From assembly GCF_902499555.1 (NCBI RefSeq), contig NZ_CABVMM010000001.1, positions 1 to 64,000 of the forward strand: DNA of 64,000 nucleotides, read 5' to 3'. The translations under genes and the position numbers were made by a program. Origin of the DNA: Mesonia oceanica (lineage in GTDB: Bacteria; Bacteroidota; Bacteroidia; Flavobacteriales; Flavobacteriaceae). Under the pieces are notes generated by a model, which saw only the letters and a list, made by a program, of their open reading frames with translations, was not told the origin of the DNA and ran no database searches. Shown piece after piece: positions 37,096 through 46,257 of this stretch (position 1 is its first letter; the number at the start of each line of letters is the position of its first letter).

Positions 37096-38106
37096 TTAGT
37101 TAGTGTATTTTTCCAAATACCATTGAATGGTTTTCTTTATACCGGTCTCAAAGGTTTCTTCTGCTTTCCAACCTAAGTTATCTTCAATTTTCGAAGCATC
37201 AATAGCATACCTAAAGTCATGACCAGGGCGATCTTTTACAAACGTAATTAATTCACTATAGCTTTTGCGGTTAGAACGAGGTTTTTCTTCATCTAAAATC
37301 GTACAAATCTTTTCTGCTATATACAGGTTTTTACGTTCGTTTCGTCCTCCAATATTATAAGTTTCTCCTAATTTTCCTTTCGCAACGGCTAATTCAATTC
37401 CTTTACAGTGATCTAAAACATATAGCCAATCACGAATGTTAGTTCCTTTACCATAAATAGGAATGTTTTCTTCTCGAATAGCCTTTCTAATAATGGTCGG
37501 AATTAATTTTTCGTCATGCTGATGTGGACCGTAATTATTAGAACAGTTAGTAGTGACTACCGGCATTCCATAGGTATGAAAATAACTTCTTACCAGCATA
37601 TCTGAAGAAGCTTTTGAAGCACTATAGGGACTGTTAGGGGCATACGGAGTTTCTTCTGTAAATAGCCCTTCATCTCCTAATGTACCATAAACCTCATCTG
37701 TAGAAACGTGTAAAAAGCGAGCCTTTTTAAATTCATCTTTCATTTGAAAAGGTTCCTTCATCCAAAGTTTATAGGCTGTTTGTAGAAGATTGAAAGTTCC
37801 ATTGATATTGGTTTCAATAAAAGCTGAAGGGTCCGAAATAGAATTATCCACGTGAGATTCTGCCGCAAAATGAACTACTTGATCAAACTCATATTTTGCG
37901 AATAAATCCTGAATAAACTTTAAGTCGCAAATATCGCCTTCTACAAATGTATAATTTCCTGCTTTTGGATTTTCTATATTAGTTAAATCACCGGCATAAG
38001 TAAGTTTATCTAAGTTAATAATATGGCTTTCTCCTTTTTTAACTTGATAATTGATATAGTTACTTCCTATAAATCCTGCCCCTCCGGTTACTAAAATTTT
38101 TTTCAT
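37096..38106 (-). CDS. rfbB: dTDP-glucose 4,6-dehydratase
   Basis: RfbB removes water from dTDP-glucose to give the 4-keto-6-deoxy sugar, using bound NAD+. [10 protein letters not shown] (about 8-17), [30 protein letters not shown] with the catalytic Asp-Glu pair, and [15 protein letters not shown] (YxxxK) are all there. The length of 336 residues is normal. It heads the rfbBACD set and directly abuts the upstream Wzz-like gene, which suggests co-transcription of precursor supply and chain-length control. Confidence 0.97.
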   Translation of the reverse strand: MKKILVTGGAGFIGSNYINYQVKKGESHIINLDKLTYAGDLTNIENPKAGNYTFVEGDICDLKFIQDLFAKYEFDQVVHFAAESHVDNSISDPSAFIETNINGTFNLLQTAYKLWMKEPFQMKDEFKKARFLHVSTDEVYGTLGDEGLFTEETPYAPNSPYSASKASSDMLVRSYFHTYGMPVVTTNCSNNYGPHQHDEKLIPTIIRKAIREENIPIYGKGTNIRDWLYVLDHCKGIELAVAKGKLGETYNIGGRNERKNLYIAEKICTILDEEKPRSNRKSYSELITFVKDRPGHDFRYAIDASKIEDNLGWKAEETFETGIKKTIQWYLEKYTN

Positions 38107-39081
38107 TTACCGATCCAATTTTTTTGCTTTTTGAACAACTCTTACAAAAATGATTAACCCAAAATAAGCAAGTACTAATAAGAATGGAATTAGGATGATT
38201 TTATAAGAAGTGATGCTCTTTTCTTCAATTTCAGAAGGATACCCTAAATCTACTAATCTAAAAAGCTCTTCATTGGCAACTTTCTTTTTATACAATCCAT
38301 CTAACTCTTCCACTACACTTCTCCTATTTCCAATCATTACTCCTAAATCTAGAGCACTATTGGTATTGTAAATCGTAGATGAGTTTAATGGTGTATTCTT
38401 TAAACTATTGGAATAATTAACCATTAACGAATCCATTTGTGAAATCAAGGATTCATCTGCTTTAATAAGAAAATCTATTTTCTTAGAATTAAGAGCATAA
38501 ACTTTTCTATAATAATCATTGTCTCGTAATATTTCTATCACATTTTTTAGAAGTTTTCTTGAGTCCAGATCATGAGGATGATACAAGATAATTTCATAAA
38601 ATCTAGATATCTTTTTCATCAATCCTTCTTTTTCTTCCTTCTCTAAAAAGTCTGACTCATTTAATAACTCTAAATAATTTTCCTCTTCCCTTGTTAACTC
38701 ATCTAAATCTATAATAGGTTTTACAGCTAAAGATATAGATGCCTTTGTACCTTCTAAACCTAACTTTTCTATAGTTGCTTTATCTTTTATTTTCAATTTA
38801 TATTGAAGCTCCTTCACCGACTTAAAAAGGTATTCTGCACTACCAAAATCTGAAGCTACAATCATTTCGGTTTTTACTACATTAGAAGCTTTCTTCTGCA
38901 GAAAATATCCTGCTACAGCTCCAATAATGATAAGGATAATAAGCACAATGGCATTTCTCAATAAAAAACCTATAAACCTCAACAAAAGGTTGCCTAGCTT
39001 TTCAAAACCTTTTTTAACAAGCCTAAACAGATCACCAATATCTATTTCTTCATTATTTTTATTTCTAGAATTCTCGTTCAT
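38107..39081 (-). CDS. Wzz-like chain-length regulator
   Basis: This 324-residue inner-membrane protein has one N-terminal helix (about 40-60, LRNAIVLIILIIIGAVAGYFL) and one C-terminal helix (about 291-312), with a large, mostly helical periplasmic domain between. This two-helix layout is that of Wzz/polysaccharide co-polymerases, which set chain length with Wzy. A Pro-rich segment before the second helix, common in Wzz, is not obvious. No tyrosine-kinase domain follows. The fit rests on topology and its place before rfbB. Confidence 0.6.
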   Translation of the reverse strand: MNENSRNKNNEEIDIGDLFRLVKKGFEKLGNLLLRFIGFLLRNAIVLIILIIIGAVAGYFLQKKASNVVKTEMIVASDFGSAEYLFKSVKELQYKLKIKDKATIEKLGLEGTKASISLAVKPIIDLDELTREEENYLELLNESDFLEKEEKEGLMKKISRFYEIILYHPHDLDSRKLLKNVIEILRDNDYYRKVYALNSKKIDFLIKADESLISQMDSLMVNYSNSLKNTPLNSSTIYNTNSALDLGVMIGNRRSVVEELDGLYKKKVANEELFRLVDLGYPSEIEEKSITSYKIILIPFLLVLAYFGLIIFVRVVQKAKKLDR

Positions 39082-40761
39082 TTAACTTGTAAGTATTTGT
39101 TCTAAAATTTTCTCGGTAATTAGATAAGTGGGCTTCACACCTGTAGTTCCTAAGCCACCTGATGCTAAAGTACTCCCGGTTTCTAGCGGATTATCACTGG
39201 CATAATAAGCATACCTAACTTTCACTTTAGGTTTAATATTTCCGCGTAGTTTAGCCGCGGCTTGTATGGCTTTTTGGTAATGCGCTCCTTCCATTTCCAG
39301 CCCGATTACATTCCAAGTAGAATCATGGAAAAAGGCGAGAATATCTTTATTCTGAAGTGATGTTCCCAAGACGGTAATCATCGCGCCTTCATAAATATCG
39401 ATTCCGTTTCCTTCCAAGTCTTTTTTCTTGAGTTTATTTTTGAAAGGGTAATTATCTGCAGTTCCTTCAAATAAATGGGCAGAAGGAATCATAATATCTC
39501 CTTTTTTTCCTTCTAAAATTCCGGCTTTACCCATAATGGAAATCGATTCTACACCTAGATGAAATTGCTTTTCGCCAAGTTGAAACGGTTTTAATAACTC
39601 ATCCATCGTTTCATAAGCTTGCTCTCCAAAAGCATAATCCATCACGATAATGACAGGATCGGTTTCATCTTGATTCACTTTAAAGTTTTCATAAGAATGA
39701 TTAATCTTGGAAGTATCAAAAACCTGAACGTTTATATTGGCGCCACTTTTATCTTCAATGTAAAACATACCATTATCCAAGGCTGTTTTAGTGACCTTTT
39801 GACGGAGCTTTATATTAGCGCTATTGCTCAAATCTTCATAAATAGCATTAATCGGTTTCTTTTTCAACTCTGTTTTTAGAGCTAGCGGAGCGTAAAGCGT
39901 ATTCATCACACTATGCATATTGGCGCTAATGATATGAATAGGCCTTTGTAACAATCCGTTTTCAGAAAGGGTTTGTTTGATTTTATTAGCCCAAACCTCT
40001 CCATGAAGGTGATGCCCTAAACGTTCCCTTAGCACTGGGCTAAAGGTAACAATCCGTTTATTATTGGTAATCGCTTCATCAATAGCCAACTTTCCTAAGT
40101 TGTAAACGATATGTAAAAACCGATCAGGATTTTCTGAAGTGGCAAATAATGGATGCACCCGAGAAATCTCGTTAAATGTTCTTCCTAAAATATTAGCAGT
40201 ATGCGTTAAAGCAACTTCCCGTTCTATCTGAGAAAGTTCTTTTTGTTGAACCGCTTTTTGCAGCTTTTCCCAGTCTCTGTTTACGTTTCCTTCTTCATCA
40301 ATAATTACTCTTCTCATGATTTTATGAGATTCAATAAAAAGAAAAGTAAGGTGAGTAAGAATGTCATAAATTTCAGACCGTCCCCGAGTAATTTCAATAT
40401 TCATTTGCTCTTCGTCTATGCGATAGCAATTTCTTCTTCTTTTAGGCGGAACAATAGGTGTAAAATGAGAATTCCCGTAACCTTCGTCACTGGTGAGGTT
40501 AATAAAGCGGCATTCTTCTATTCCTATGGGTAAGCGGTCTATTACATAGAGTAAACCATTTAATTCTAATTTATCTTCTGCAACAGATCCATATATTTCC
40601 GGTCTTAGAATTAATAATGCTTCCCGTAAGGTTTCACCGGAAACACCCATGGGCTTATAAAAACCACGATTAAAAAGATGTCGCATAGTGATATACATTC
40701 TTTCTATCGCATTAGAGCTTTCTTGTGCTCTTGTTCTTCCTCTGTCTGTAAAATTACTCAT
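39082..40761 (-). CDS. DUF6909 family protein with nucleoside-phosphorylase-like C-terminus
   Basis: This 559-residue cytoplasmic protein matches what I know as DUF6909, a flavobacterial family of unknown function. The first half is charged and helical. The last third looks like the PNP/UDP (nucleoside phosphorylase, MTAN) fold: GKAGILEGKKGDIMIP (about 411-426) resembles the glycine-rich phosphate-side strand, GLEMEGAHYQKAI (about 487-499) the EME ribose-binding motif, and YYASDNPL (about 519-526) the catalytic Asp strand. The ATG at 40761 is used; a TTG one codon earlier is not needed. It lies between GH3-like and Wzz-like genes. Enzymatic activity is inferred from these motifs only. Confidence 0.65.
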   Translation of the reverse strand: MSNFTDRGRTRAQESSNAIERMYITMRHLFNRGFYKPMGVSGETLREALLILRPEIYGSVAEDKLELNGLLYVIDRLPIGIEECRFINLTSDEGYGNSHFTPIVPPKRRRNCYRIDEEQMNIEITRGRSEIYDILTHLTFLFIESHKIMRRVIIDEEGNVNRDWEKLQKAVQQKELSQIEREVALTHTANILGRTFNEISRVHPLFATSENPDRFLHIVYNLGKLAIDEAITNNKRIVTFSPVLRERLGHHLHGEVWANKIKQTLSENGLLQRPIHIISANMHSVMNTLYAPLALKTELKKKPINAIYEDLSNSANIKLRQKVTKTALDNGMFYIEDKSGANINVQVFDTSKINHSYENFKVNQDETDPVIIVMDYAFGEQAYETMDELLKPFQLGEKQFHLGVESISIMGKAGILEGKKGDIMIPSAHLFEGTADNYPFKNKLKKKDLEGNGIDIYEGAMITVLGTSLQNKDILAFFHDSTWNVIGLEMEGAHYQKAIQAAAKLRGNIKPKVKVRYAYYASDNPLETGSTLASGGLGTTGVKPTYLITEKILEQILTS

Positions 40762-40785
40762 CAAACGCTAAATATATAGATTTTT

Positions 40786-42279
40786 TTATTTCTGAAACTT
40801 TTCAAGCTCATTAGCTATTTTTCTATCGTTGGCTAAACGGGGTATTTTATTCTGTCCTCCCAATTTTCCTATAGATTTCATATAATTTTGAAAACCTCCT
40901 CTTTCAATAGAAGTAATCACCAAAGGTTTTAAAATTTTCCCTTCTATCAAATCTTTATAATAACTATTTTGTTGCTGAAGGTTTTTATCGATTTCTGCGG
41001 CAAAATTTTCTAAAGATTCCGGTTGTTTTTCAAACTCTACAAACCATTCATGATAAGGAAGTCCTTCTGTGGTATTGGTTTGCGGGGCTACGGTAAATTC
41101 AGCAATTTCTACATTCAACTTTTTAGCTGCTTCACTCAAAGAAACTTCTACTTCTTTGGCAATAACGTGTTCTCCAAAGGCGGATGTAAAATGCTTAATC
41201 CTTCCAGAAACAAGTACTCGATAAGGTTGGGTTGAGGTAAACATAACAGTATCTCCCAAATTATAGGCCCAAAGTCCGGCATTGGTAGAAATGATCATGA
41301 CATAGTTCACTTCTGTTTCTACTTCAGCAATTGTAAGGCGTTTCGGATTTTCGTTAAAAAATTCATCGGCTTTTACGAATTCATAAAAGATACCGGCATC
41401 CAACCTGAGCAACATTCCTTTTTCATTTTGTTGATCCTGAAAAGCAAAAAAACCTTCGGAAGCGGGGAAAAGTTCAATACTAGAGACTTTTCTCCCTATC
41501 AAGCTTTCAAACTTTGCTCGGTAAGGTTCAAAGTTGACCCCTCCGTAAATAAATAAGTTAAATTCAGGAAAAACCTCTCCGATCTTTTTTCCGGTTTTTG
41601 CGTAAATTCTTTCAAAATACATTTGTACCCAAGACGGAATTCCGCTAATGACCGTCATATTCTCGGCTAGGGTTTCCTCAATAATAGCTTCTACTTTATC
41701 TTCCCAATCTTCGATGCAATTGGTATCCCAACTGGGCAAACGGTTTTTCTGTAAATAGGAAGGTACAAAATGTGCTACAATACCTGATAGGCGACCAAGT
41801 TTAACTCCGTTTTTATTATCCAATTGAGGACTTCCTTGTAAAAAAATCATTTTACCGTCTACAAAATCTGCCCTTCCGGTTTCTTCAATGTAATTGAGAA
41901 TCGCATTTCTGGCTCCATTAATATGCGTAGGCATGGATTCTTTGGTTAACGGAATGTATTTAGCCCCACTCGTAGTTCCTGAAGTTTTTGCAAAATATAA
42001 AGGTTTCCCCGGCCAAAGTACATTTTCTTTCCCTTCGACTACTTGATTCACGTAGGGTTTTAATTCTTCATAATCACGAATGGGAACTCTCTTTACAAAA
42101 TCTTCATGGGTTTTGATGTGTTGAAAATGGTGGTCGCTTCCAAACTGAGTGTCTTTCGCGCTTTTTAGTAATTGCTGAAATACTTTTTGCTGTGTTTCCA
42201 CAGGCTTTTTAGCCCAACTATTTAGTTGATGTTTGACCACCTTGGCAAATATTTTAGCCGCAAAAGATTTGATACTCAT
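40786..42279 (-). CDS. GH3-like acyl-adenylate/amidosynthetase family protein
   Basis: This 497-residue protein is a bacterial member of the plant GH3 family, adenylate-forming enzymes that in plants join hormones to amino acids. AKTSGTTSGAKYIPLTKE (about 108-125) is the ATP loop, and EGFFAFQDQ and NLGDTVMFTS are further adenylation motifs. The bacterial function is not known. It abuts the M23 peptidase gene with one base between and precedes DUF6909. It is unrelated in detail to the two PaaK-like genes, so the window holds three adenylate-forming enzymes of uncertain substrate. Confidence 0.87.
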   Translation of the reverse strand: MSIKSFAAKIFAKVVKHQLNSWAKKPVETQQKVFQQLLKSAKDTQFGSDHHFQHIKTHEDFVKRVPIRDYEELKPYVNQVVEGKENVLWPGKPLYFAKTSGTTSGAKYIPLTKESMPTHINGARNAILNYIEETGRADFVDGKMIFLQGSPQLDNKNGVKLGRLSGIVAHFVPSYLQKNRLPSWDTNCIEDWEDKVEAIIEETLAENMTVISGIPSWVQMYFERIYAKTGKKIGEVFPEFNLFIYGGVNFEPYRAKFESLIGRKVSSIELFPASEGFFAFQDQQNEKGMLLRLDAGIFYEFVKADEFFNENPKRLTIAEVETEVNYVMIISTNAGLWAYNLGDTVMFTSTQPYRVLVSGRIKHFTSAFGEHVIAKEVEVSLSEAAKKLNVEIAEFTVAPQTNTTEGLPYHEWFVEFEKQPESLENFAAEIDKNLQQQNSYYKDLIEGKILKPLVITSIERGGFQNYMKSIGKLGGQNKIPRLANDRKIANELEKFQK

Positions 42280-42280
42280 A

Positions 42281-43147
42281 TTATTGAAATTCTAAAAAAT
42301 CGGTTGGGTTCACAGGATGGCCATTGCTCCATAATTCAAAATGCAAATGAGGCCCGGTTGTTAATTCTCCGGTAGAACCTACGGTGGCAATTACTTCACC
42401 TTTCTTTACCAATTCTCCTTGCTCTTTAGCTAAGGAAGCATTGTGCTTGTATACAGAAATTAATCCGTAGCGATGTTCTATAATGATCACGTAGCCGGTT
42501 TCTGAAGTCCATTCAGAAAAAATCACGGTACCATCTGCCGTGGCTTTTACAGGCGTATTTTTAGGCGTAACAATATCTACGGCATAATGTTTTTCTTTCA
42601 AATTATATTCAGATGTAATTTCTCCCTTTACCGGAGGAAACAATTTGAAATCTGTTCTATCTACCGCAGCATCAATTACATTGTATTTATCTTCTTGCTC
42701 TACTTCTTTTCGTAAAATAGAATCGGTTTTAGAAGGTTGTAAAATAGCTGGGTTGATGGTTTCTCTATTGGTAATTACTGAATCTTTATTAAATTCTTCT
42801 GAAGAAATTTTCCCTGTGAGCACATTTCTAATAGATGCATAATACTGATTTTGTTTATGGATTACATTTTGCAAGGAATCTGTTTTCAGCATTAATTGGG
42901 TGGCCGTACTTTTTAAACGTGCAGACGAATAGCCTGGAATATATTCTCTCAATGGAGTGAAGGCAATAAGCAAAGTGGTTAAGATAATTAACACCAATGC
43001 AGAAATTCCGGTTGCCACAAAAACATTTAGACGAGTGAGTTTGAAAGCAAACCTCTCTTCAAAGGTATCTTCGTTTAAAACTACTAAACGATACTTATGA
43101 AGTAGCTTTTTTGCTAACTTTTTTTCTTTTTTCTTCTTTTTGGCCAT
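42281..43147 (-). CDS. M23 family peptidoglycan metallopeptidase
   Basis: This 288-residue envelope protein starts with a Lys-rich cytoplasmic tail, one membrane helix (about 40-62), a periplasmic coiled region and a C-terminal LytM/M23 domain. KHYAVDIVTPKNTPVKA gives the first zinc ligands, and TTGPHLHFELW (HLH at about 267-269) the last, so zinc binding looks intact. It should cut peptide cross-links or act as an amidase activator. The ATG at 43147 (MAKKKKKEKK) is chosen over a TTG three codons upstream. A -7-like box lies just before it, divergent from tatA. Confidence 0.9.
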   Translation of the reverse strand: MAKKKKKEKKLAKKLLHKYRLVVLNEDTFEERFAFKLTRLNVFVATGISALVLIILTTLLIAFTPLREYIPGYSSARLKSTATQLMLKTDSLQNVIHKQNQYYASIRNVLTGKISSEEFNKDSVITNRETINPAILQPSKTDSILRKEVEQEDKYNVIDAAVDRTDFKLFPPVKGEITSEYNLKEKHYAVDIVTPKNTPVKATADGTVIFSEWTSETGYVIIIEHRYGLISVYKHNASLAKEQGELVKKGEVIATVGSTGELTTGPHLHFELWSNGHPVNPTDFLEFQ

Positions 43148-43165
43148 TCGCAACAATTACTAGTA

Positions 43166-43173
43166 CAAATATA
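43166..43173 (-). promoter_or_regulatory. Possible -7 box for M23 peptidase gene
   Basis: On the minus strand this reads TATATTTG, matching TANNTTTG, about 20 bases before the ATG. No TTG is found at the right -33 spacing. Confidence 0.4.
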
Positions 43174-43236
43174 GAATAATCTATTATTGTAGATTGATTT
43201 ATTACAATGTTAACGCAAGGTTTAAATATTAATTAT

Positions 43237-43244
43237 TAAGTTTG
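43237..43244 (+). promoter_or_regulatory. Possible -7 box for tatA
   Basis: TAAGTTTG matches TANNTTTG and ends 23 bases before the tatA ATG. A -33 TTG is not evident 19-21 bases upstream. Confidence 0.4.
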
Positions 43245-43267
43245 TAGCCTATTAAAACAACAAAATT

Positions 43268-43465
43268 ATGTCATTAGGTATTTTTTTAGTAATTGGAGCA
43301 TGGCAGTACATCATTATTGGTGTAGTGATTTTACTTTTATTTGGAGGAAAGAAAATTCCTGAACTAATGAAAGGTTTAGGAAGTGGAATAAAAGAATTTA
43401 AGGATGCTTCCAAGGAAGATGAAGAACCAACGACTAACAAAAAAGTGGAAGACAATAAACAGTAA
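43268..43465 (+). CDS. tatA: Sec-independent translocase TatA/TatE
   Basis: TatA forms the protein-conducting part of the twin-arginine pathway for folded proteins in the inner membrane. The 65-residue protein has the standard form: a short N-terminal membrane helix (about 8-26), the [14 protein letters not shown] hinge, an amphipathic helix, and an acidic tail. The Phe-Gly pair at the hinge is the family hallmark. It stands alone with its own -7 box and a two-way terminator; tatC is not in the window. Confidence 0.95.
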   Translation: MSLGIFLVIGAWQYIIIGVVILLLFGGKKIPELMKGLGSGIKEFKDASKEDEEPTTNKKVEDNKQ

Positions 43466-43483
43466 TTGTTTATATTTTTCAAT

Positions 43484-43518
43484 AAAAAATCCGATAATTT
43501 TAAATTATCGGATTTTTT
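43484..43518. terminator. Bidirectional intrinsic terminator
   Basis: A 17-bp perfect stem (AAAAAATCCGATAATTT at 43484-43500 with its complement at 43502-43518) gives A-rich and T-rich flanks on both strands. It lies between convergent tatA and the DUF4837 gene. Confidence 0.9.
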
Positions 43519-43534
43519 TATGCTTTATTTTTTC

Positions 43535-44515
43535 TTAGTCAATTTTAGCTGACTTCAAAATAGACTCCAGCTCAAACATATGATCCCGTTTGGTATTGGA
43601 AGGTCTAAATACAAAACCTTCTAAAATCACATAGCGATTGTTCTTTTCATCCCTTACTGCATAGTTAATGAACGGTCCGGCCATAAAAGCTCCTTTTACT
43701 TCCCAAGTCCCTTTAGTTTCGTAAGCAAATTTTCCATCAATTTCTGTTTCAAATAAATAAGGGGCATAAGCTTCTTCGGTAATCATAAAAGTTCCTTCGT
43801 TAGGACCTGGAATATATTGCTTCCCAATGGAATCACGCATTTTAATGATATTTCCAATTACATTGGTATCACTATCGATAGCTTTTAAGGGCACTTCGTA
43901 CACTAAAATTTCCATGCTTCCGTGTGGAATATCTTTTCTAATCCAGAAAAAATTATTTTCGTTTTTGGCATAACGATACGCTGTGGGAAACTTCATTTTT
44001 ACTCCTAAAGACTCTTTAAGCTTTTCATCATCTTTTAACGATTTCCCAATACGCCGTTGCTGTTCGGTGATTTCTGTATTTTTTAAAGTAGAAATGATCT
44101 TATCGATATTGTCGTTAATAAGTTTATTAATTCCGCTTTCCGTAGGTGCCATAACGTAAATTCCTGTTTGTGGCCTGGCAAAAGAATCTTTCACGATTTT
44201 TAGCTGAGGTTCGTTGGCTTCTTTTACATAAAGAAAAGTACGGTTCCTGGTTACAAAGCCATCAAAAGCTTTGGGAGGAATTTGGTTCAGCGAAAACAGC
44301 GGTTCTTGCTGTGGTAAACCATCTACGGGAGCAGCAAGTTTTTTACGTATGTTTTCCCCTACATTGCCTTCCCAAAGGGTATTGCTTATCACTACAGAAA
44401 GATTATTTAACCTCCCATTAGATTCAACTACAACTCTTTCATTTTTACCATTTCCAGAATCTTTACAAGCAGCTAAAATTGCTATGGTAAGGAATAGAAC
44501 AGCTAATTTTTTCAT
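43535..44515 (-). CDS. DUF4837 family lipoprotein
   Basis: This 326-residue protein has a lipoprotein signal peptide ending LAAC, with the lipid-bearing Cys17. The following Lys-Asp-Ser-Gly is compatible with either membrane. The body fits DUF4837, a Bacteroidota family of unknown function; recognisable parts are NTLWEGNVGENIRKKLA, QRRIGKSLKDDEKLKES and the tail ENNRYVILEGFVFRPSNTKR. It follows a LysM lytic transglycosylase gene with 18 bases between, hinting at a cell-wall-related role, which is inference. Confidence 0.85.
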   Translation of the reverse strand: MKKLAVLFLTIAILAACKDSGNGKNERVVVESNGRLNNLSVVISNTLWEGNVGENIRKKLAAPVDGLPQQEPLFSLNQIPPKAFDGFVTRNRTFLYVKEANEPQLKIVKDSFARPQTGIYVMAPTESGINKLINDNIDKIISTLKNTEITEQQRRIGKSLKDDEKLKESLGVKMKFPTAYRYAKNENNFFWIRKDIPHGSMEILVYEVPLKAIDSDTNVIGNIIKMRDSIGKQYIPGPNEGTFMITEEAYAPYLFETEIDGKFAYETKGTWEVKGAFMAGPFINYAVRDEKNNRYVILEGFVFRPSNTKRDHMFELESILKSAKID

Positions 44516-44533
44516 CGTTTTAATTTTAGTTAG

Positions 44534-46150
44534 TTACCCGTTGGAAACTTTAAGCTTCATTCCCGGTTTTAATTTATTCCCACGAATATCATTCCACTTT
44601 TGAATATTTTGCACTGTAACTCCCGGAAATTTTCTGGAGATGCTCCATAAAGAATCTCCTTGTCTAACGGTATAGTATTGTTCTGAAGATTTTCTAGCTT
44701 CTTGCTTTTTATCGCTTCCTTTAGGTTTTTGAATTTGAACCGGATTACTTGCCACTGGTTTTCTAGGGTAAATGGTTAAATATTGTCCTACTCGAATATT
44801 ATTGCTTCGTAAATGATTCCAGCCTCTAATTTTACTTACCCCAACGCCATAACGTTCAGCGATTTTACCTAAATAATCTCCCGGTCTTACCCGATACCTT
44901 ATTTTATCGTCAGCTTCATAATATTTAGGAAGTACTTGTTTATTGGCAAGAATAGCTTCTTCAGCATAATTGTAAATCAGGTTTTCATTAGCTACGAAAA
45001 TTCCAGTTTCCACTAAAGGTAAACGGATATAGTATTCTTCATCCTTAATAAACGGAATAATATTCAGTTTATAACTGGGGTTTAAAAACTCCAGCAATTC
45101 TTCATCTATATTGGTTACTCGGGTAATTTGATCAAATTTAATTAACTGTTTTACCTTGATGGTATCGGTTTCAAAATAAGTGATCTCCGGTTGATAGGGT
45201 TGGTAACCGTGTTCCTTTGCGTATTCAAATAAATACATCGTTGCTAAAAAAGCCGGAACATAGCCTGCGGTTTCCCGAGGTAAATGCCTTCTTAATTCCC
45301 AATAATCGGTTTTACCTCCGCTTCTGCGAATAGCCTTCGAAACATTTCCCGGTCCTGAATTATAGGAGGCCAAGACTAAATCCCAATCGCCAAAACTATC
45401 GTAAAGGTTAGAAAGGTATTTACAAGCAGCTTCAGTAGCTAATACAGGATCCATACGTTCATCTACGTAGCTACTTACATCTAAGCCGTGCATTTTTCCG
45501 GTAGCGAACATAAATTGCCAAAGTCCCGTAGCTCCTACTCTTGATTTTGCCCGCGGATTTAAAGCAGACTCTACAATCGCTAAATATTTAATTTCTAAAG
45601 GAATATCGTATTTGTCGAGCTTTTCTTCAAACATCGGGAAGTAATAATAGCTTAACGACATTAGCCGTTCCATCACTTCTTTATCCCGTCTTAAATAGTA
45701 TTGAATTACACTTTCTAAAGATTCATTGTAAGTAACGTTAAATGGAGTTTTAGCATTAAGTTTTGCTAACCTTGCTTTTAATGTATCGGTAGGAATTGAC
45801 TTATGAACGGTATCGTTGTACGGAGTGTTTTTAATGGTTTCCTGCATTTCTGCATAAAGCTGGGAATCTAATAATGTATTTTGCCAAATAGAATCGATTA
45901 ATGCAGGTTGATGGTAATCCCGTAAACCAAATAAAACTTCTTCGTTCACTAAGGTCGAAGAAGGAGAAAAAGCAGTAAATTGAGCTTCGATAACTTTATC
46001 AAAACCAGAGGTTTGAACCGCTTTTTGAGTATAATCTATTTCTTCTTGTGTTTTTTGAATTTCAATAGAATCAACTTTTTGAGTGGGGGTTTGTGAAAAA
46101 CCCAATCCGGAACAAAAAACCATTCCCAATACAACATTCTTTATCTTCAT
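44534..46150 (-). CDS. MltD-like lytic transglycosylase with two LysM domains
   Basis: This 538-residue exported enzyme cleaves the MurNAc-GlcNAc bond of peptidoglycan without water. A signal peptide covers about 1-19 (ending GFSQ). The SLT domain has the catalytic Glu194 in LAIVESALNP and the partner motif GATGLWQFM (206-213), then ASYNSGPGNVSKAIRR. Two LysM repeats near the C-terminus (about 418-462 and 490-535: YRVRPGDYLGKIAERYGV and YTVRQGDSLWSISRKF) bind the wall. It is the flavobacterial form of MltD and is followed by the DUF4837 lipoprotein gene. Confidence 0.95.
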   Translation of the reverse strand: MKIKNVVLGMVFCSGLGFSQTPTQKVDSIEIQKTQEEIDYTQKAVQTSGFDKVIEAQFTAFSPSSTLVNEEVLFGLRDYHQPALIDSIWQNTLLDSQLYAEMQETIKNTPYNDTVHKSIPTDTLKARLAKLNAKTPFNVTYNESLESVIQYYLRRDKEVMERLMSLSYYYFPMFEEKLDKYDIPLEIKYLAIVESALNPRAKSRVGATGLWQFMFATGKMHGLDVSSYVDERMDPVLATEAACKYLSNLYDSFGDWDLVLASYNSGPGNVSKAIRRSGGKTDYWELRRHLPRETAGYVPAFLATMYLFEYAKEHGYQPYQPEITYFETDTIKVKQLIKFDQITRVTNIDEELLEFLNPSYKLNIIPFIKDEEYYIRLPLVETGIFVANENLIYNYAEEAILANKQVLPKYYEADDKIRYRVRPGDYLGKIAERYGVGVSKIRGWNHLRSNNIRVGQYLTIYPRKPVASNPVQIQKPKGSDKKQEARKSSEQYYTVRQGDSLWSISRKFPGVTVQNIQKWNDIRGNKLKPGMKLKVSNG

Positions 46151-46184
46151 ATACGTTCTTTCTCTATTTTAATGGATATAACAG

Positions 46185-46228
46185 GTTCTGTACTAAAACT
46201 CAAACTATTTTGAACTTTAGTACAGAAC
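46185..46228. repeat. Inverted repeat between pgk and lytic transglycosylase genes
   Basis: GTTCTGTACTAAA (46185-46197) and its perfect complement (46216-46228) enclose an 18-base loop. After the stem the plus strand is T-rich (ATTTTTATT) but the minus strand, the one transcribed through pgk, is not. It could be a weak terminator, an attenuator or a protein-binding site. Confidence 0.5.
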
Positions 46229-46257
46229 ATTTTTATTAAATGAAACAAGAATTATGC

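Noticed and set aside
37843..37858. CCACGTGA in rfbB as a parS site
   Set aside because: The flanking bases differ at several fixed positions and are not palindromic.
44170..44603. Open frames on the plus strand opposite the DUF4837 gene
   Set aside because: They overlap a well-supported lipoprotein gene and encode no recognisable motifs.
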